From CAVVEC01 sp963770485 (GTDB lineage: Bacteria > Acidobacteriota > Terriglobia > Terriglobales > Acidobacteriaceae), in NCBI GenBank assembly GCA_963770485.1, contig CAVYPX010000005.1:176240-240239 (forward strand): a stretch of DNA of 64,000 nt. The letters are read 5' to 3'. Shown here piece after piece: positions 8,749-18,468 of this stretch. Under the pieces are notes generated by a model. It searched no databases, was not told where the DNA came from, and saw only the letters and a program-made list of their open reading frames with translations. The translations under genes and the position numbers were made by a program. Position 1 is the stretch's first letter, and every line of letters begins with the position of its first letter.

Positions 8749-9363
8749 ATGAAGCGGAAGGTCGCAATCGTAGCGGTAGTACTGCTGGGGTGGGCGACGG
8801 CCGAGGTCTGGGCGCAAGCCGCCAGCAATAAAGACAAACCTGCGGCGACGGGCGTGCAGCCGTCGAAGCCGCCGGCCTCAGTCGCGAGCCCGGGCTACGT
8901 CATCGGGGCGGATGACATGTTGATGGTCTCGGTGTGGAAGGAACCGGACCTGACGAACACTCTGCCTGTCCGCCCCGACGGCAATATCTCTCTGCCGTTG
9001 CTGAATGACGTTCCAGCAGCCGGGCTGACGCCGATGCAACTGGCCGCGTCGATCACCGAGAAGCTGAAGAAATACGTGGCAGATCCCCGGGTCACGGTGG
9101 TCGTGACCCAAATCAACAGCCAGAAGGTTTTTGTCACCGGAGACGTCCTGCACACCGGCGCCATCCAACTGCTGCCCGACATGACCGTGCTGCAGGCGCT
9201 GGCAGACGCAGGTTTCACGCAGTTCGCAAACCTGAAAGGCATCTACGTGCTGCGCAACGAAAATGGCAAAGAGCAAAGGATACGGGTCAACTACAAGCGC
9301 CTGGTTAAAGGTCAAGCCCCGAATGTGACGCTGAAGCCTGGAGATACTATTGTCGTTCCCTGA
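8749..9363 (+). CDS. Polysaccharide export outer-membrane protein (Wza-like)
   Basis: 204 residues. Signal peptide (MKRKVAIVAVVLLGWATAEVWA), a low-complexity linker, then a Poly_export domain (GYVIGADDMLMVSVWKEPDL onward) and a SLBB-type segment (VFVTGDVLHTGAIQLLPDMT). It forms or gates the outer-membrane channel for the polymer. The ATG at 8749 has GGGAGAAAGC in front and gives a clean signal peptide, so it is preferred over an upstream GTG. First gene of the rightward operon; its end lies 10 bases before the next start. Confidence 0.9.
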   Translation: MKRKVAIVAVVLLGWATAEVWAQAASNKDKPAATGVQPSKPPASVASPGYVIGADDMLMVSVWKEPDLTNTLPVRPDGNISLPLLNDVPAAGLTPMQLAASITEKLKKYVADPRVTVVVTQINSQKVFVTGDVLHTGAIQLLPDMTVLQALADAGFTQFANLKGIYVLRNENGKEQRIRVNYKRLVKGQAPNVTLKPGDTIVVP

Positions 9364-9373
9364 GAAAACCGCG

Positions 9374-10798
9374 ATGAGGATAGGGCTGTTCGTGCTGGGG
9401 ATGTATCTAACCCTGACGCTGGCAACGGGCTGGGCGCAAAGTGCCAGCGACCAGTCCTCGGGCACGCCTTCTGACCAGAGTAATCAACCGGGACCGCCCT
9501 CCAGCAGCGACAACCCGCCGATTTCCGGACTCGATCAGGCGTCGCTCGAGTCTCGAATACCGGCACGCAGTTTCCTGATTCCGGGTATCCATGTGAGTGA
9601 AGCGGTGGATTCGAACCTCGGCGATACCTCCGCTAGTTCGTCTGTACAGGGAGTCACGCGTGTCATGGGCAGCGTGATGCTGCAGAAGATCGGCAATCGC
9701 TTCATGACGGCCTTGGACTACATCGGAGGCGGCGAGTTTTACTCCGGTTTTGCGGCAAGCAGCAACCAGGTTCAGCAACTGGACGCGGAAGAGAGGATTC
9801 TCTGGCGGAAAGGTCAACTGACGGCCCGGGATCAGTTCAGCTATCTGCCGGAAGGCGTTTTCGGATTCGGAGTGTACGGCGAATCGGGAGCCTACAGCCA
9901 GGGGCTAGCGGGAATCGGCTACGTCGGCGGAGGCATTGGGGCAGGCCTGGGAGGACTGTTTGGGCCCGGACAATTCGGTTCCCTGGGACAGCAGCCGCGA
10001 ATCAACAATCTGGCGACCGTCGACATCGATCAGGCGCTGACACCTCGTTCGGCAGTCACCCTGGCCGGCGGTTACGGGATTGTGCACTTCACGGACAATA
10101 GCGCGGGCTTCATCAACAGCAACCAGGTCTCCGCCGAAGCTGCTTATGACTACCAACTGAATCGCAAAGACCAGATCGCATTTCTGTACGGATTCCAGGA
10201 CTTTCGCTATCCGAACTTTGCCGGAAGTACATACACTACTCAGCTGGGTCAGGTTATGTTCGGGCATCGCGTTTCCGGGCGCATGGACCTGATTGTCGGC
10301 GCCGGTCCCCAAGTCACGCTCATCAACGTTCCACTCTTCGGCGGAAGCACGCAAAAATTGACGGTGAGCGCTCAAGCCAGCTTGCGTTACCGTTTTCCAC
10401 GCACCTCGCTGGGGGTCTTCTACAGCCGCTTCAACACCAGCGGATCGGGTTATTTTCTGGGAGCAACCAGTGATGTGGTACGGGTCTCCGCTTCGCGGCC
10501 ACTGAGCCGTCTGTGGACCGTGGGGACAGACATCGGCTGGGCCCACAACAGCCAGGTTCAGCCTGGCCTGCTGGGACTGCTGCCACCGACCACGACTTCG
10601 TTCCAATACTGGTACGCCGGCGCCGTCGCCCGGCGGGAGTTGGGCCGGCATTTCAGCTTTTTCATCAGTTACCAGTTCAACGATCTTTTGTTTAACAGTG
10701 GCTTCTGCGGGACTTCGGGAATATGCAATCAGGCGGCACAGCGGCACGTCGCCGCGGTTGGTCTGGATTGGCATCCGCACCCGATCCGGTTGGATTAG
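9374..10798 (+). CDS. Outer-membrane beta-barrel protein of the EPS locus
   Basis: 474 residues. Signal peptide (about 1-20), a Ser/Gln/Pro-rich linker, then alternating hydrophobic/aromatic strands typical of a beta-barrel (for example SAVTLAGGYGIVHF, RTSLGVFYSRFNTSG, FSFFISYQFNDLLF). A Gly-rich segment around residues 175-200 is probably a loop. No enzymatic motif. Its place between the Wza-like and Wzz-like genes suggests a part in export, like other barrel proteins in exosortase loci. The start at 9374 is supported by the signal peptide. A TTG upstream would overlap the previous gene. Confidence 0.75.
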   Translation: MRIGLFVLGMYLTLTLATGWAQSASDQSSGTPSDQSNQPGPPSSSDNPPISGLDQASLESRIPARSFLIPGIHVSEAVDSNLGDTSASSSVQGVTRVMGSVMLQKIGNRFMTALDYIGGGEFYSGFAASSNQVQQLDAEERILWRKGQLTARDQFSYLPEGVFGFGVYGESGAYSQGLAGIGYVGGGIGAGLGGLFGPGQFGSLGQQPRINNLATVDIDQALTPRSAVTLAGGYGIVHFTDNSAGFINSNQVSAEAAYDYQLNRKDQIAFLYGFQDFRYPNFAGSTYTTQLGQVMFGHRVSGRMDLIVGAGPQVTLINVPLFGGSTQKLTVSAQASLRYRFPRTSLGVFYSRFNTSGSGYFLGATSDVVRVSASRPLSRLWTVGTDIGWAHNSQVQPGLLGLLPPTTTSFQYWYAGAVARRELGRHFSFFISYQFNDLLFNSGFCGTSGICNQAAQRHVAAVGLDWHPHPIRLD

Positions 10799-10843
10799 TT
10801 TCTGACGCTGACTCGCGGCGGCTTGATCGAACGGAAAATTGGC

Positions 10844-12385
10844 ATGATTCAAAATCGCGAACTGACCATGGACGATTATCTGGCGATGTTGCGCCGGCGC
10901 CTGAAAGTGATTCTCCTGCCCGTGCTGCTGTCGCCGCTTGCCGGATTTCTCATCTCTTTCGCTTTTACGCCCAAGTACACCTCACAATCGCTTATCCTGG
11001 TGGAAACCCAGAAGGTTCCGGAAGGCTATGTGCAGCCGGTGGTCACCGAAGACCTCACCCAGCGCATTGCCACCATGCAGCAGCAGGTTCTGAGCCAGAA
11101 CAAGTTGCAGGCCATGATTGAAAAGCTGGGTCTGGCGAAGGGCAGGGACATGGATGATGTCATAGACGATATCCGCAAAAACTTTTCGATCGAGAGCGTA
11201 GAGCCCGACATTTCCGCGTCCCGGAAACGCAAACCCGGGCAGAATAATATTCCCGGCTTCTACCTTAACTATACGGCGGACAATCCCCGTCTGGCGCAGC
11301 AGGTGTGCACCGAATTGACGTCAATGCTACTGGTCGAGAATCTGGAAACGCGCACGCAAACAGCTCAGAACACCACGGAGTTCCTTTCGCGCCAGCTCGA
11401 CCAGGCCAAGCGCACTCTGGACGACCAGGATAAGAAGCTGGCTGTGTTCAAGAAACAATACCTGGGCCAATTGCCCGGGGATGAAGATAACAACCTCCGG
11501 CTGCTGGCCGGATTGAACACTCAACTCGATGCCTACACGCAGGCACTGAACCGGGCTCAGCAGGACAAGGCTTATGCCCAATCCATGCTGGCCCAGCAAC
11601 TGGCAACGTGGAAATCGTCGCAGACATCCATGAACCCGGAGACTCTGCAGAAGCAGCTCGCGGATTTGCAGGGCCAGCTCATCAGCCTGCAGGCTCGCTA
11701 CACCGATGATCATCCGGATGTGGTCAAGACCAAGAACGACATCGCGGAGGTGAAACGCAAGCTCGACGAAATGAACTCGGCTGCCCCTCAGAGTCCGGAC
11801 CCAAACCAGAAGGAAAGCACGAGCGAGCCGCCGGAAATCCGGCAGTTGCGGTTGCAGGTCCATCAGTACGATGAGGCTATCGCGCAGTCGACGCGCGAAC
11901 AGAAGCGACTGCAGGATCAGATTACGAGGTACCAGAGCCGTCTCGCACTCAGCCCCGGCGTGGAAGAACAGTACAAGCAACTGACGCGGGACTACGACAC
12001 CGCCCAGAAGTTCTACAACGATTTGCTTGCCAAAAAGAGTGAATCAGAGATGCAAACCGACATGGAGCGCCGGCAACAGGGTGAACAAATGAGCCTGCTG
12101 AACCCGGCGAACTTGCCCGACTCCCCCAGTTTCCCCAACCGATTGCTGTTTGCCGGTGGCGGCCTGGGCGCTGGACTGGCGGTTGGGTTGGGCCTGGCAC
12201 TGTGGATCGAGATGCGCGATAAGGCGCTCCGCACCGAGCAAGACGTTCTGGCGGTTCTGGATCTGCCGGTATTGGTTTCTTTGCCTTGGGTTGGTCAAGA
12301 AAAAGGCGGGAAGTACGGCTATGGGACACGGCCGAGCCGTGCCAAACCGCCGGCCAAAGAGAAGAAGGAAGCGGTCGAGGTGTAA
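10844..12385 (+). CDS. Wzz-like polysaccharide chain-length determinant
   Basis: About 513 residues. N-terminal Wzz domain (ELTMDDYLAMLRRRLKVILLP) with a first membrane helix, a long periplasmic coiled coil (about 150-400, rich in Q, K, L), and a second membrane helix (LLFAGGGLGAGLAVGLGLALW). The basic cytoplasmic tail has no kinase domain; the kinase is a separate gene two positions on, as in XrtA-type loci. Start chosen at ATG 10844; a TTG at 10823 would add seven residues, and neither has a strong ribosome site. It sets polymer length together with the kinase. Confidence 0.88.
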   Translation: MIQNRELTMDDYLAMLRRRLKVILLPVLLSPLAGFLISFAFTPKYTSQSLILVETQKVPEGYVQPVVTEDLTQRIATMQQQVLSQNKLQAMIEKLGLAKGRDMDDVIDDIRKNFSIESVEPDISASRKRKPGQNNIPGFYLNYTADNPRLAQQVCTELTSMLLVENLETRTQTAQNTTEFLSRQLDQAKRTLDDQDKKLAVFKKQYLGQLPGDEDNNLRLLAGLNTQLDAYTQALNRAQQDKAYAQSMLAQQLATWKSSQTSMNPETLQKQLADLQGQLISLQARYTDDHPDVVKTKNDIAEVKRKLDEMNSAAPQSPDPNQKESTSEPPEIRQLRLQVHQYDEAIAQSTREQKRLQDQITRYQSRLALSPGVEEQYKQLTRDYDTAQKFYNDLLAKKSESEMQTDMERRQQGEQMSLLNPANLPDSPSFPNRLLFAGGGLGAGLAVGLGLALWIEMRDKALRTEQDVLAVLDLPVLVSLPWVGQEKGGKYGYGTRPSRAKPPAKEKKEAVEV

Positions 12386-12392
12386 CAGCGGA

Positions 12393-13334
12393 ATGTACAA
12401 GGAATTTTTCGGCCTGCGTGCCAATCCGTTCAACGTCAACCCGGACCCGCGCTATCTGTTTTTGACGCGGCACACCGAGGAGGCGCTCGCGTGCCTCACC
12501 TATGGCATCCAGAGCCGTAAGGGATTTGTGCTGCTGACGGGTGAGGTGGGCACTGGCAAAACTACCCTGATCAACAAGCTCATGGAGTGGTTGCGTTTGC
12601 AGCAAGTGGCGACCGCGTTCATCTTTAACCCGCGCATGAACGTGCCGCAGTTCCTCGATTACATGATGGCGGATTTCGGAATTCCGGTGGAGTCCAGGTC
12701 GAAAAGCCAAATCCTGCTGCGTTTGTACAACTGGCTGCTGGACCGCTACCGGGCGGGTGAAACCGCGGTACTGATTGTGGATGAGGCACAGAATCTCTCC
12801 GCCGAACTGCTGGAAGAGATTCGCCTGATGACCAATCTGGAAACCTTCACCGAGAAGTTGTTGCAAATCGTACTGGTGGGGCAGCCGGAGCTGGAACATA
12901 AGCTGAAGCAGCCTCAGCTCCGGCAGTTGCGTCAGAGGCTGACGCTGCGGGCCAAGACCTACGCCCTGACGCTGGAGGAGACCAAGGCTTATGTGGTACA
13001 ACGGCTGCGCATTGCGGGCTCGGACGGACAGGTGGTGTTCGATCCGGAGGCGCTGGCGGCGATTCACCGATATTCGAAGGGAATTCCGCGGGTGGTGAAC
13101 CTTATTTGTGAGCACTGCCTGGTAAGCGCCTTTGTGGATCAGCAAAAGCTAATCGCTAGCCCTGTGGTGGACGCCGTGGCTCGGGACTTCGAACTCGACG
13201 ACGCCAGTGTTTCCACGAGTCGGGCGACGCCGTCCACGGAGACCGATCTCGCCGCCGCACTCAAAACCCTGACGACGCTTACGGACCGCTTGCGCGACTC
13301 TGACCCCGGCCTCCCCAAGGGAAGAAAGCAATGA
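12393..13334 (+). CDS. XrtA/EPS-associated AAA ATPase (ExeA-like)
   Basis: 313 residues, starting MYKEFFGLRANPFNVNPDP as is typical of this family. Walker A GEVGTGKTT (about 52-60), Walker B VLIVDEAQNL, and a conserved RLRIAG...F...A segment near the C-terminus. Such ATPases accompany exosortase loci and the type II secretion protein ExeA; the role is presumed energy-dependent assembly at the inner membrane. It starts 8 bases after the chain-length gene and its stop overlaps the kinase start (ATGA). The open frame back to 12150 is only an overlap with the upstream gene. Confidence 0.9.
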   Translation: MYKEFFGLRANPFNVNPDPRYLFLTRHTEEALACLTYGIQSRKGFVLLTGEVGTGKTTLINKLMEWLRLQQVATAFIFNPRMNVPQFLDYMMADFGIPVESRSKSQILLRLYNWLLDRYRAGETAVLIVDEAQNLSAELLEEIRLMTNLETFTEKLLQIVLVGQPELEHKLKQPQLRQLRQRLTLRAKTYALTLEETKAYVVQRLRIAGSDGQVVFDPEALAAIHRYSKGIPRVVNLICEHCLVSAFVDQQKLIASPVVDAVARDFELDDASVSTSRATPSTETDLAAALKTLTTLTDRLRDSDPGLPKGRKQ

Positions 13335-14266
13335 GCCGAATTCACGAGGCATTGAAAAAGGCGGAACAGGACCGGGCCGCGGCCCAGGCGAACCCGGCCG
13401 GATCTTCGCAAACTGGGGAGTCCGCAGCCATAGCGTCCTCGGTTCCGGGCACGGCCGGGATGGAAAATGCCACACCTTCGGCGATTTCGAGCGGACCCTC
13501 GTTGTCGGCGGCCTTCACCTTCGATTCTCTGCTGGCACGCTGCGTCCAGAGCAACTGGTCGCCAGATAACAAAACCATGCTGTTCTTCAACTCCGATGAG
13601 CATGCCTATGGCACGGAGGAATTCCGTACCTTACGATCGCGGCTTTACCAGATGCGTGAAAAGCAATCCCTGAAAAAAGTGCTGGTGACCAGTTCGCTGC
13701 CCAAGGAAGGGAAGACATTCGTGGCAGCGAACCTGGCACAAGTAATGGTGCAGCAGCATGGCCGGCGGGCTCTGCTGATCGATGCCGACCTGCGTGCGGC
13801 CCGCTTGCATTTGGCATTCGGAACTTCCGCGGCCCCGGGCCTTGCCGAATATCTGATGGGCGGGGCCGATGAGTTCGGAATTATGCAGCGGGGCATCATG
13901 GAGAACCTGTTTTTCATCCCCTCGGGCGGGGCGGTTTCGAATCCCGCGGAACTGGTCGCCAATGGCCGGCTGAAATTCCTCCTCAATCGCGTCGAGGCGC
14001 TGTTTGACTGGATCATCATCGATTCTCCTCCTGCCGTGCCCGTCTCCGATCCGCAGTTGCTGGCCAACTATTGCGACGGCGTGCTGATGGTAGTTCGTTC
14101 CGATGCCACACCGTTTGACATCGCGCGCAAGGCCTGCGAGGAATTCAGCGGCAAGCACCTGGTGGGTGTGGTGTTGAATGGAATCGATGCTAACTCCTCG
14201 CCCTATACCCAGTATTATTACGGCGCGTACGGCAGCGCCATCGGGAAGGAACCAGTCCAGAGGTAG
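13331..14266 (+). CDS. Cytoplasmic tyrosine autokinase (CpsD/BY-kinase type)
   Basis: 311 residues. BY-kinase motifs in order: Walker A TSSLPKEGKT, Walker A' ALLIDADLR, Walker B WIIIDSPP. A tyrosine-rich C-terminus (YTQYYYGAYG) is the expected autophosphorylation cluster. It works with the Wzz-like protein to control chain length and export. It is translationally coupled to the ATPase gene (4-base overlap) and followed closely by the sugar transferase. The N-terminal 60 residues are Ala/Ser/Gly-rich and probably flexible. Confidence 0.92.
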   Translation: MSRIHEALKKAEQDRAAAQANPAGSSQTGESAAIASSVPGTAGMENATPSAISSGPSLSAAFTFDSLLARCVQSNWSPDNKTMLFFNSDEHAYGTEEFRTLRSRLYQMREKQSLKKVLVTSSLPKEGKTFVAANLAQVMVQQHGRRALLIDADLRAARLHLAFGTSAAPGLAEYLMGGADEFGIMQRGIMENLFFIPSGGAVSNPAELVANGRLKFLLNRVEALFDWIIIDSPPAVPVSDPQLLANYCDGVLMVVRSDATPFDIARKACEEFSGKHLVGVVLNGIDANSSPYTQYYYGAYGSAIGKEPVQR

Positions 14267-14269
14267 AGT

Positions 14270-15643
14270 GTGATCCGGCTGTTCAACGTCTACTATCCGA
14301 TTCGCACGCTCGTCCTGCTGTTGGGCGAGGCCCTGGTGGTGTCGACCTCGTTCCTGTTGGGGATGGTGCTGCAGTACCGTGGGGACAGCTTTCTGGTGCT
14401 CAATTACGAGTACGGGTATTACAAGATCCTCGTGGTGACCGTGGTGGTTTTACTGTTTTCCCATTGGTTCGACCTGTACGACCCCCGCCACTTCAACGAA
14501 AAAGGAGAACTTTACTTCCGGCTGCTGCTTGTGCCCGGTGTTCTGGCGCTGATGCTGGCGGCGGTGGCATATGTCTTCCCAAACTATCTGCCGGGCAACA
14601 ATGTGGCCCTGGTTGGGCTGGTCATCTTGACCCTCGCGCTGTTCGGCTGGCGCATGGCCTACGCCTGGTTAGTGCAACAGCCGTATCTGCGAGAAAGGGT
14701 GTACGTCGTCGGTACCGGGGAGCGGGCACAACGGCTGGTGAACGGTTTGCGGACGCGCTCCGAGTTGGGGGTCGAAGTGGTGGGTTGGAGCGGCAATGTG
14801 GAAGGTGCGGTGACCCGCGATTCGGTCGCCTCCCACCTGACAGAACTCACCCGCCAGCAGAATGTTCACCGTGTGATCGTGGCGATGCCGGACCGGCGGG
14901 GGAATCTTCCGGTTCGCGAGTTGCTGCAGCTTCGGCTGGCTGGCATAAAGGTTGAAGAAGCCACATCCTGGCTGGAAAAGATGTCGGGCAGAATTGAGGT
15001 CGAGCAGCTTTATCCCAGCTGGCTGATTTTCGCGGAGGGATTCCGCTTCAGCGCCAGCATGATGTTCGTGAGGCGGCTGCTTTCGTTGCTCGCTTCTGCT
15101 GTGCTGTTGCTGGTGGTCTTGCCTCTCATCCCACTGGTAATTCTGGCCATCAAGCTGAGCTCGCCGGGTCCGGTGCTCTACCGTCAAAAACGTGTGGGCC
15201 GGAGCGGTGCGACATTTCATTGCTACAAGTTTCGCACCATGCGAAGGGACGCTGAAGCGGATACCGGTCCCACCTGGGCCGGCGATGATGATCCGCGCAT
15301 CACGCGCATTGGCCATATTCTTCGTGCCACGCGCCTGGATGAGATTCCGCAGCTTTGGTGCGTGCTGAAAGGCGACATGGCATTCGTCGGGCCGCGACCG
15401 GAGCGTCCTGAGTTCGTCGAGTGGCTCACCAAGGAGATTCCTTATTACCCGGTCCGGCATGCGGTGCGCCCGGGAATCACGGGTTGGGCGCAGATTCGCT
15501 ACAAGTACGGCAACACTGTGGAAGATGCCAAACAAAAGCTGCAGTACGACCTGTTCTACATCAAGAATGGTTCCCTGGGGCTCGATCTCCTGATCATGTT
15601 TCAAACTATCAAGATTGTGCTGCTTGGCCGGGGGGCACAATGA
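14270..15643 (+). CDS. Polyprenyl-phosphate sugar transferase starting EPS synthesis
   Basis: 457 residues. N-terminal membrane helices and a nucleotide-binding-like middle (RVYVVGTGERAQRLVNGL), then a bacterial sugar transferase domain with the hallmark KLSSPGPVLYRQKRVGRSG, KFRTMRRDAE, RLDEIPQLWCVLKGDMAFVG and RPGITGWAQI. It transfers the first sugar-1-phosphate to the lipid carrier. Organisation and length match the exosortase-associated class (EpsB/TIGR03013 type). Start GTG 14270, three bases after the kinase stop. Confidence 0.93.
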   Translation: MIRLFNVYYPIRTLVLLLGEALVVSTSFLLGMVLQYRGDSFLVLNYEYGYYKILVVTVVVLLFSHWFDLYDPRHFNEKGELYFRLLLVPGVLALMLAAVAYVFPNYLPGNNVALVGLVILTLALFGWRMAYAWLVQQPYLRERVYVVGTGERAQRLVNGLRTRSELGVEVVGWSGNVEGAVTRDSVASHLTELTRQQNVHRVIVAMPDRRGNLPVRELLQLRLAGIKVEEATSWLEKMSGRIEVEQLYPSWLIFAEGFRFSASMMFVRRLLSLLASAVLLLVVLPLIPLVILAIKLSSPGPVLYRQKRVGRSGATFHCYKFRTMRRDAEADTGPTWAGDDDPRITRIGHILRATRLDEIPQLWCVLKGDMAFVGPRPERPEFVEWLTKEIPYYPVRHAVRPGITGWAQIRYKYGNTVEDAKQKLQYDLFYIKNGSLGLDLLIMFQTIKIVLLGRGAQ

Positions 15644-16761
15644 GGTTTGTTTTCTGGGGAGCAGCCGCCTTGATCGCGTACACTTATGCGGGCTATGCCG
15701 GATGGCTTTGGCTGCGAAGCCACTGGCGGCAGCGGCCGGTGCGGCAGGCTCCTTGTTCTCCGTTCGTTTCCATCGTGATGGTGGTCCGCAATGAAGAGCA
15801 GGTGTTGGAGCGGAAGTTAGAGAACCTGCTGATCCTGGACTACCCGGCCGAGTTGACCCAGTTGATCGTGGTTTCTGACGGTTCCACCGACCGTACCGAA
15901 GCCATCCTGCATTCCTACGCCACCCAGCCGCGGCTGAGTGTTGTGATGAACCAGTTGCCGCGGGGAAAGGCTTTCGGCCTGAATGACGCCGCGGAACTGG
16001 CACAAGGAGATGTCGTCATCTTCACCGATGCGCGCCAGAGGATCGAGCCGAGCGCAGTGCGCTTGCTGTTGGAGAATTTTGCTGACGGGCATGTGGGTTG
16101 CGTGAGCGGTGAATTAATGCTGGGAGACCCCGACGCCGGAGAGATCGGGAAAGGCGTCGGTCTCTACTGGAGAATTGAGAAACAAATACGCCAGTTGGAA
16201 GCGGCCACAGGATCGCTGGTTGGGGCAACGGGCGCCCTCTACGCAGTTCGCCGGAGCCTGCTGGCCCGGCTGCCTCCTGAAACCATTTTGGATGATGTGT
16301 ATCTGCCCATGCAGGTCGCCCGGCGCGGAGCCAGGGTAGTGTTCGATCCTCGAGCCAAAGCATGGGACAGTCCGGACCTGGGCAGCGAACGGGAATTTAC
16401 CAGAAAAGTAAGGACGCTGACCGGCAACTATCAGTTGTTGCAACTGGCGCCTTGGCTTTTGAGCAGCGAAAATCCCATCCGGTTCGAGTTCGTCAGCCAC
16501 AAAGTGCTGCGGTTGATCGTGCCCTTCGCCTTGGCGGCTTTGCTCCTGGCTTCGGTCCTGATCCGCGGAAGTGTATACAAGGCGGCGCTGGGACTACAAG
16601 TGGCATTTTATGGTCTCAGTCTTCTGGGTGTGTTGCGATTAAGGCGAGGGCCGATCGCGCGCATGGCGGACGCGGCGTTAACTTTCGTCGTGCTCAACAC
16701 CGCTGCCCTCGTTGCCTTCGCCAACTTTGTCACTGGGCGCAAAGCAGTTTGGGCCCGCTGA
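15640..16761 (+). CDS. Family 2 glycosyltransferase (membrane-anchored)
   Basis: 373 residues. One N-terminal helix, then a GT2 domain: FVSIVMVVRNEE, VVSDGSTDRTE (nucleotide-sugar site), FTDARQRIEP (metal-binding acidic position) and ILDDVYLPMQVARRG. Helices near the C-terminus. It adds sugars to the lipid-linked EPS unit. ATGA overlap with the sugar transferase stop indicates coupling. The longer open frame back to 15421 runs inside the previous gene and was trimmed. Confidence 0.9.
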   Translation: MRFVFWGAAALIAYTYAGYAGWLWLRSHWRQRPVRQAPCSPFVSIVMVVRNEEQVLERKLENLLILDYPAELTQLIVVSDGSTDRTEAILHSYATQPRLSVVMNQLPRGKAFGLNDAAELAQGDVVIFTDARQRIEPSAVRLLLENFADGHVGCVSGELMLGDPDAGEIGKGVGLYWRIEKQIRQLEAATGSLVGATGALYAVRRSLLARLPPETILDDVYLPMQVARRGARVVFDPRAKAWDSPDLGSEREFTRKVRTLTGNYQLLQLAPWLLSSENPIRFEFVSHKVLRLIVPFALAALLLASVLIRGSVYKAALGLQVAFYGLSLLGVLRLRRGPIARMADAALTFVVLNTAALVAFANFVTGRKAVWAR

Positions 16762-16775
16762 CGCCGGGAGCTTGA

Positions 16776-18461
16776 ATGGTAACGATGCCGGCCAGAATCG
16801 GGGAAACCCACGGCGCGCCCGGTGCGCAGCCGGCGGCTCCCCCCACCACAAGACGCACGCCCTCCACCGTTCTGCTGGTTGGCGTTTTGCTGCTGGCGAC
16901 GATCGTGATTCTCCGCGGCATCAGCAAGGGAGAATTCAACTACAACGTGGATGAGACTCAGCATTCGGTAACTGGTCTTTACTTTGCCGATGTTCTGAAA
17001 GATCGCCCCATCCTGCATCCCGTCCAGTACACCTACATGTACTATGCGCAGTATCCCGCGCTTTCCGGGGTGGTTCACTGGCCGCCGTTTTATTACCTGT
17101 TCGAAGGCGTCTCTTTCCTCGTTTTCGGCCGCACGGTCGTCGCCGCCCGGCTCAGCATCCTGCTCTTCGCGCTACTCGGTCTCTCGTTCTGGTTTGAGCT
17201 GGTCAAGGAGCTGCAGAACGAATGGACAGCGGCCTTGTCGGCTGCGCTGCTGGCCGTCGCACCGGGCGTTCTGCCCTTTGAAAAAATGGTGATGCTCGAA
17301 ATTCCCTCCCTGAGCCTCTGCATCGCCGCCACCTATTTCTGGACCCGGTATCTGCTCGAGGAAAACAGACGCTTCGTGTGGTGGTTTGCCGGGTTTGCCA
17401 GCGCAGCCTTACTGACCAAGCAGAACAGCATTTACCTGGTGTTGTTCTGTCTGCTGTCCGTGGCAGTTTTGCGCAAGTGGAGACTTATCCTCAAGCTCGA
17501 TATGGTGTGGCCCGTTGCCATGATGGTTTTCCTCGTGAGCCCGTTCTACATTCTGGTTTCCCAGGTCCACTGGAAGGCAATCGCGATGGACTTGGATGAT
17601 CGGCAAATTTCCGGTTGGAGAGTGTTGTCTTTCTATTGGCAAGCATTGCCCGGCCAATTGGGATGGACGTTGCTGGGACTATGCGTGCTCGGCATTGTGA
17701 GCAGCCGCCTTTGGGACAAGCGGCCGGCCACGGCTCTGATGCTGAGCTGGATCGCCGCCGGGTACGTGACTTTCACCATGATTGGCCTGAAGGAATACCG
17801 ATATATCATCTACTGGATACCGCCCTTTTTGTATTTTGCTTCGGGATTGCTCACCCGAATGTTCCGGGCACGGTGGTGTCGCGCTGTGATGGGCACGGTG
17901 GCCGTATGTATCCTTGCGAGTTCCGCTGTATCCGCATGGTTCTATCAACGTCCCTATGTCAACGGATACGCCGCAGTCGCAAGGCGGATCACGGATATGA
18001 GCAGGTCGGGAATCATTCTTTATGACGGGAATTTGCCCGGGAATTTCATTTTCTTCATGCGGGCTTACGATCCCGGCCGCCGATTCCTGATCTTGCGCAA
18101 GGCGTTGTATGCCTACCGGATCAAGCAGCGTGGCGGCGGCGTGGAATTGGTCCATGGCCGCCAGGGAATTGAAGACCTCCTGCGACGCGATGGAATCCGC
18201 TTCATTGTGGTGTCGGATAGCGCTCCGCAGGACTTCGAAGTGCAGCACGCGCTTCGCGAACTGCTGCAGGCTCCGCAATTTCAGGTGTGCGGCGAATTTC
18301 CAATTACTGATAGCGAGGCGAAACCAAGCAGCGGCCATCTGTTGCTCTACGAAAACCTTGACTGGGGGCCGCCAACGGACAAGTTTCTGCGGATCAAGAT
18401 GCTCACGCTGGGGCACGACATTGTTGTGCCGCTCGACGGTTTCATGAACGAAAGCAAGTAG
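16776..18461 (+). CDS. GT39-family glycosyltransferase (polytopic)
   Basis: 561 residues. About ten membrane segments; the first outside loop carries NYNVDETQHSVTGLYF with the GT39 acidic pair. ALLTKQNSIYLVLFCLL and KEYRYIIYWIPPFLYF also recall the family. A soluble C-terminal part of about 130 residues follows. It probably uses lipid-linked sugar on the periplasmic side. It lies 14 bases after the GT2 gene in the operon. Acceptor and donor cannot be read from the sequence. Confidence 0.82.
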   Translation: MVTMPARIGETHGAPGAQPAAPPTTRRTPSTVLLVGVLLLATIVILRGISKGEFNYNVDETQHSVTGLYFADVLKDRPILHPVQYTYMYYAQYPALSGVVHWPPFYYLFEGVSFLVFGRTVVAARLSILLFALLGLSFWFELVKELQNEWTAALSAALLAVAPGVLPFEKMVMLEIPSLSLCIAATYFWTRYLLEENRRFVWWFAGFASAALLTKQNSIYLVLFCLLSVAVLRKWRLILKLDMVWPVAMMVFLVSPFYILVSQVHWKAIAMDLDDRQISGWRVLSFYWQALPGQLGWTLLGLCVLGIVSSRLWDKRPATALMLSWIAAGYVTFTMIGLKEYRYIIYWIPPFLYFASGLLTRMFRARWCRAVMGTVAVCILASSAVSAWFYQRPYVNGYAAVARRITDMSRSGIILYDGNLPGNFIFFMRAYDPGRRFLILRKALYAYRIKQRGGGVELVHGRQGIEDLLRRDGIRFIVVSDSAPQDFEVQHALRELLQAPQFQVCGEFPITDSEAKPSSGHLLLYENLDWGPPTDKFLRIKMLTLGHDIVVPLDGFMNESK

Positions 18462-18468
18462 AATCGCA

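Noticed and set aside
11949..13145. 398-residue leftward open frame opposite the chain-length and ATPase genes
   Set aside because: Antisense shadow of two well-supported genes; His/Arg/Gln-rich and no motif.
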